Assembly (NCBI RefSeq): GCF_030317035.1
Contig: NZ_JASZYK010000001.1
Location: forward strand, 1,488,001-1,552,000
Direction of reading: 5' to 3'
DNA: 64,000 nucleotides
Source: Variovorax sp. J22G73
Lineage (GTDB): Bacteria; Pseudomonadota; Gammaproteobacteria; Burkholderiales; Burkholderiaceae_C
Shown here: positions 61,595 to 64,000 of the stretch, in pieces
How positions within the stretch are numbered: position 1 is the first letter of the stretch
Layout of the letters: the number at the start of each line of letters is the position of its first letter
Notes under the pieces: model-generated
What the model was told of the DNA's origin: nothing
Databases searched by the model: none
What the model saw: the letters and a program-made list of their open reading frames with translations, nothing else
Position numbers and translations under genes: made by a program

Positions 61595-63667
61595 ATGACG
61601 ACCCCCATCACCAGCCTGCAGAAGGAATACATCCGTCTGCTCGACGGCAGCGCCGCTGCCATGACGATTGCCGGCGCGGACATCGCCCCCGGGGCCTTCG
61701 TCGGCGTTGCCTGGCGGAACCTCACGTTCACCGGATGCGACTTCGCGGGTGACGGAAACATCAAGCTGAGCTCGATGACCGACTGCACGTTCATCGACTG
61801 CAGGTTCCTGGCGCCGAGGCACGACTTCGGCGTGATGGCGAATGTGCGTTTCAGCCAATGCAGATCGACGGGCCGCTCGATCTTCGGCGGTCGCGACGGA
61901 AGCACCGGCGTGGCGTTCGAGGGTTGCACCTTTGCCGGCGGTGACGCTACGCCGGCCGGCTACGAGGGAATCGGCTGCACTGGCGAGGTGGTGTTCCGCA
62001 ACTGCGTTGGCGCCGGAGACCTGCTGGTGGCCGGCACGCGGCTGACCATCGAGGCCTTTCAAGGCATGAAGGGACAGCGTTCTGCAGCGCAGGGTCGGGA
62101 GGGCTTGAGAGCCCAGGTCGAAACCGAACTGGCGTTGCTCAACGACCGACTGGCCGCCGGGTTGCATTCGCGGCTGAACGAGGAATTCGACGTCGACCGC
62201 CGCAAGCGATTGTTCGCCTTACCGCAAGAACTCGCCGGCCTGGCCGAGCCGCTGGTGCTCATGCTCGACGAAATTTTCCTGGCCTCGCGCTTCGACCGCA
62301 CGCAGGTGCAGGACATGCTGCGAGGTGTTTATTTCACCAGCGGCTCGCAGGCCGAATCGGACCTGCCGGCCGTGCCGGGCACCGTGTTCCAGCGGCTTCA
62401 ACGCGGCTTGGGTATTTCGTCGTCGCGAGCCGATGGCGCGACGCCTGCGCGCGGCGGGCAGAGCTACTTTCTCCAGGACGTGCTGACCAAGGTGATCATT
62501 CCCGAGGCTCATCTCGTGAGGCCGAACCTGCGCTGGGAGTTCCGGTTTCGCCTGTTGCGCTTCACGGGGCACGCGCTTTGCATCGTGATTTTTCTGTGGT
62601 TGGCCAGTGCGCTCGCGCTGAGCTTCGGCAACAACAAGCAATACCTGAGCACGGTGGGCCAACGCGTCGACTTGCTGTCCGGTCAGGTTCGCGCGCTGTT
62701 CGCCAGCTTCAAGCCGATGGGCGTTCCCGATGTGCTCAACGGCGCCAGCGAGCTGCCGGGCTACCCAGGCCTCGACATCGCGCATCCGCCGGGTGGCTTT
62801 CTGTACGGCCTGTACACGGTGCCGCCGGTGCTCGAGGCGACGCATGAAACCTACGCCCAGTTGCAGGACCACATGCTGATGCCCTCGATCCTGAAGCGCA
62901 TGGAGGCGGTGTTGACGCAGAGCGTGAAAGACGGCGACGCCAAGACGGCTTATGAAGCGCTGCGGGTCTACAAGCTGTTGCACGACCGGGATCGGTACAT
63001 GAGTGGTGGCGCGCGAGACGTTCGCAACTGGGTGCTCAAGGACTGGGAGGCGGCCGACAGCGCCGCAGCATTCGGCGGGCGCGCGTCGATGGTCGGCCAT
63101 GTGACGGCCCTTTTCTCCGGCGAGCGTCCCGCACAGTCGGTGTCGCTGCCCAACGAAGCCTTGGTGGACGACCCGACGCGCAAGCAGCAGAACGATCTCT
63201 TGCTGGAAGATGTCCGCCGCCAGTACCTCACCGAGTACGCCCGCCATTGGGAGGCTTTCCTCGAGTCGGTGCGCACCGTGAGCGGTAGCGACACCACCGG
63301 TACCAGCCTGGGCTTCGATCTGAACGTGCTGCGGCAGTTTGCCGCGCCCGATTCGCCGTTGGCGCGGCTGGTGCGCGCGGCCGCCCGGGAGACCACACTG
63401 TCGCGGCCATTGGCTGTTCGGGCGCAGGAGGAGAAGGGCTTTCTCGACAAGGCCACGGACGAGCTCAACAAGCAGACCAGCGCCATCGGCGGGGGTCTTG
63501 GCATTCGTGCCGAAGAGCGGCTCGAAAAGCAGATCGTGGACAACCGCTTCGCCGCGCTTCGCGAAGTCGTCACAGGGCAAGCCGACATCGGCGCGAGCAG
63601 CGTCGGGCAGCCATGTGCGTATCGGTCCGCCGCGCGTCCGCTCCGGCGAAACGAAAACCTCCGATAG
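61595..63667 (+). CDS. chimeric beta-helix-like protein - TssM fragments
   Basis: A single 690-residue frame of several pieces. Residues 1 to about 160 form a repetitive right-handed beta-helix or pentapeptide-like protein (LTFTGCDF, CTFIDCRFL, VAFEGCTFAGG, VVFRNCVGAGDLLV). From about 161 it is TssM (IcmF-like inner-membrane complex): RLNEEFDVDRRKRLFALPQEL, PEAHLVRPNLRWEFRFRLLR, one membrane helix (CIVIFLWLASALAL, about 330-346). The TssM N-terminal helices and NTPase P-loop are absent. At about V524 (63164-63167) an internal stretch, about 100 residues in relatives, is missing; the text resumes at RRQYLTEYARHWEAFLES. After GQADIGA (about 63595) the frame is foreign and stops at 63667. Confidence 0.82.
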   Translation: MTTPITSLQKEYIRLLDGSAAAMTIAGADIAPGAFVGVAWRNLTFTGCDFAGDGNIKLSSMTDCTFIDCRFLAPRHDFGVMANVRFSQCRSTGRSIFGGRDGSTGVAFEGCTFAGGDATPAGYEGIGCTGEVVFRNCVGAGDLLVAGTRLTIEAFQGMKGQRSAAQGREGLRAQVETELALLNDRLAAGLHSRLNEEFDVDRRKRLFALPQELAGLAEPLVLMLDEIFLASRFDRTQVQDMLRGVYFTSGSQAESDLPAVPGTVFQRLQRGLGISSSRADGATPARGGQSYFLQDVLTKVIIPEAHLVRPNLRWEFRFRLLRFTGHALCIVIFLWLASALALSFGNNKQYLSTVGQRVDLLSGQVRALFASFKPMGVPDVLNGASELPGYPGLDIAHPPGGFLYGLYTVPPVLEATHETYAQLQDHMLMPSILKRMEAVLTQSVKDGDAKTAYEALRVYKLLHDRDRYMSGGARDVRNWVLKDWEAADSAAAFGGRASMVGHVTALFSGERPAQSVSLPNEALVDDPTRKQQNDLLLEDVRRQYLTEYARHWEAFLESVRTVSGSDTTGTSLGFDLNVLRQFAAPDSPLARLVRAAARETTLSRPLAVRAQEEKGFLDKATDELNKQTSAIGGGLGIRAEERLEKQIVDNRFAALREVVTGQADIGASSVGQPCAYRSAARPLRRNENLR

Positions 63668-63683
63668 CGAAGGCGCAGCGTGA
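63606..63683 (+). pseudogene. 3' end of the gene preceding tssG (probably tssF)
   Basis: In a different frame from the TssM fragment, about 25 residues (GSHVRIGPPRVRSGETKTSD to EGAA) end at TGA 63681-63683, which overlaps the GTG of tssG as GTGA. Tight coupling to tssG and usual cluster order suggest this is the tail of tssF. The body of the gene is missing. The identity is inferred from position, not from a recognised motif. Confidence 0.5.
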
Positions 63684-64000
63684 GTTCCGACGCCACGCAC
63701 GTTCTTTCACCGATGTTGGCTCGGTTGCGTCAGGCGCCGTGGCGGTTTGGCTTTTTTTCCTTGTTGCGGCGATTCGGCGCGTCGAACGCCCAACATCCTC
63801 CCATCGGGCTGGCGAGCCGCCCGCAGCAGGAGCCGTTCAGGCTGGGGCAGGCGGCTGCCTTGATCTTCGCGCCTCGCGAGATTGCCGAGGCCGTGCTGCC
63901 CGGCGAGGCAGACGACCGGCCCCCCGGCAGCGCCAGTCGGCGATCAGGAAACAACCCGCTGCTTCCGATGGTGCGCGTGTACGGCCTGGGCATGCTGGGA
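63680..64000 (+). CDS. tssG: type VI secretion baseplate subunit TssG, partial
   Basis: The window ends inside this gene; 107 codons are visible. GTG at 63680 overlaps the preceding stop. LRQAPWRFGFFSLLRRFG followed by GLASRPQQEPFRLGQAAALIFAPREIAEA and, after a Pro/Asp-rich insert, VRVYGLGMLG is the standard TssG N-terminal pattern. TssG forms the baseplate wedge with TssF and TssE. Whether it is intact cannot be seen. It is the only type VI gene here with a normal N-terminus and no visible break. Confidence 0.85.
   Translation, partial: MSSDATHVLSPMLARLRQAPWRFGFFSLLRRFGASNAQHPPIGLASRPQQEPFRLGQAAALIFAPREIAEAVLPGEADDRPPGSASRRSGNNPLLPMVRVYGLGMLG

Noticed and set aside
61595-63667. Novel single effector protein
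   Set aside because: Most of it is recognisable TssM sequence; the foreign part is only the first 160 residues and the last 25.

Overview
The window looks like a chromosomal segment of a high-GC betaproteobacterium of the Comamonadaceae, Variovorax/Acidovorax-like. I base this on gene order (pyrH-frr-uppS-cdsA-dxr-rseP-bamA-skp-lpxD-fabZ-lpxA-lpxB-rnhB), a PhaR polyhydroxyalkanoate regulator, a Kdo hydroxylase and overall protein character; it is inference, not a database match. Almost all the sequence is densely packed housekeeping DNA. I see no IS element, prophage, rRNA or CRISPR array.

Layout. 0-6.3 kb: a zinc-ribbon hypothetical, phaR, rimO, two tandem tRNA-Leu(CAG) genes on the minus strand, RNase R and an SDR. 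6.3-10.9 kb: fused NAD(P)HX epimerase/dehydratase, a small membrane protein, a DadA-like oxidase and an amidase. 11-26.4 kb: a long plus-strand block from rpsB/tsf through nucleotide, isoprenoid, phospholipid, outer-membrane and lipid A assembly genes to rnhB and a SpoU methyltransferase. 26.5-32.9 kb: carA, carB, Kdo hydroxylase, greA, DUF4149. 33-39.8 kb: glycosyltransferase and CRM-domain protein (minus), then rlmE, ftsH, folP, glmM and a GNAT. 39.9-47.8 kb: minus-strand catabolic genes (acyl-CoA dehydrogenase, APH-fold kinase, Crp/Fnr regulator, enoyl-CoA hydratase, 3-hydroxyacyl-CoA dehydrogenase), then an MFS exporter and a D-2-hydroxyacid dehydrogenase. 48-54.2 kb: lexA with two SOS boxes, asparaginase, and the minus-strand run exbB-exbD-lpxK-trm112-kdsB-adk. 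54.4-59.2 kb: xseA, sodB, a DUF192 protein, two small exported basic proteins and icd.

The unusual part is 59.5-64 kb, a type VI secretion locus that is a chain of gene fragments. A ClpV start runs into a TssC end; an Hcp start is fused in frame to most of TssK; a beta-helix-like protein is fused in frame to the middle of TssM, which has lost an internal stretch; and TssM then breaks into the tail of the gene before tssG. Each joint is abrupt. This implies several deletions or an assembly artefact; as written the apparatus cannot work.

Functionally the core block links translation (rpsB, tsf, frr), uridylate and arginine precursor supply (pyrH, carAB), undecaprenyl and CDP-diacylglycerol synthesis (uppS, cdsA), the MEP pathway (dxr), envelope stress and outer-membrane assembly (rseP, bamA, skp) and lipid A/Kdo synthesis (lpxD, fabZ, lpxA, lpxB, lpxK, kdsB, Kdo hydroxylase, with glmM supplying amino sugar).
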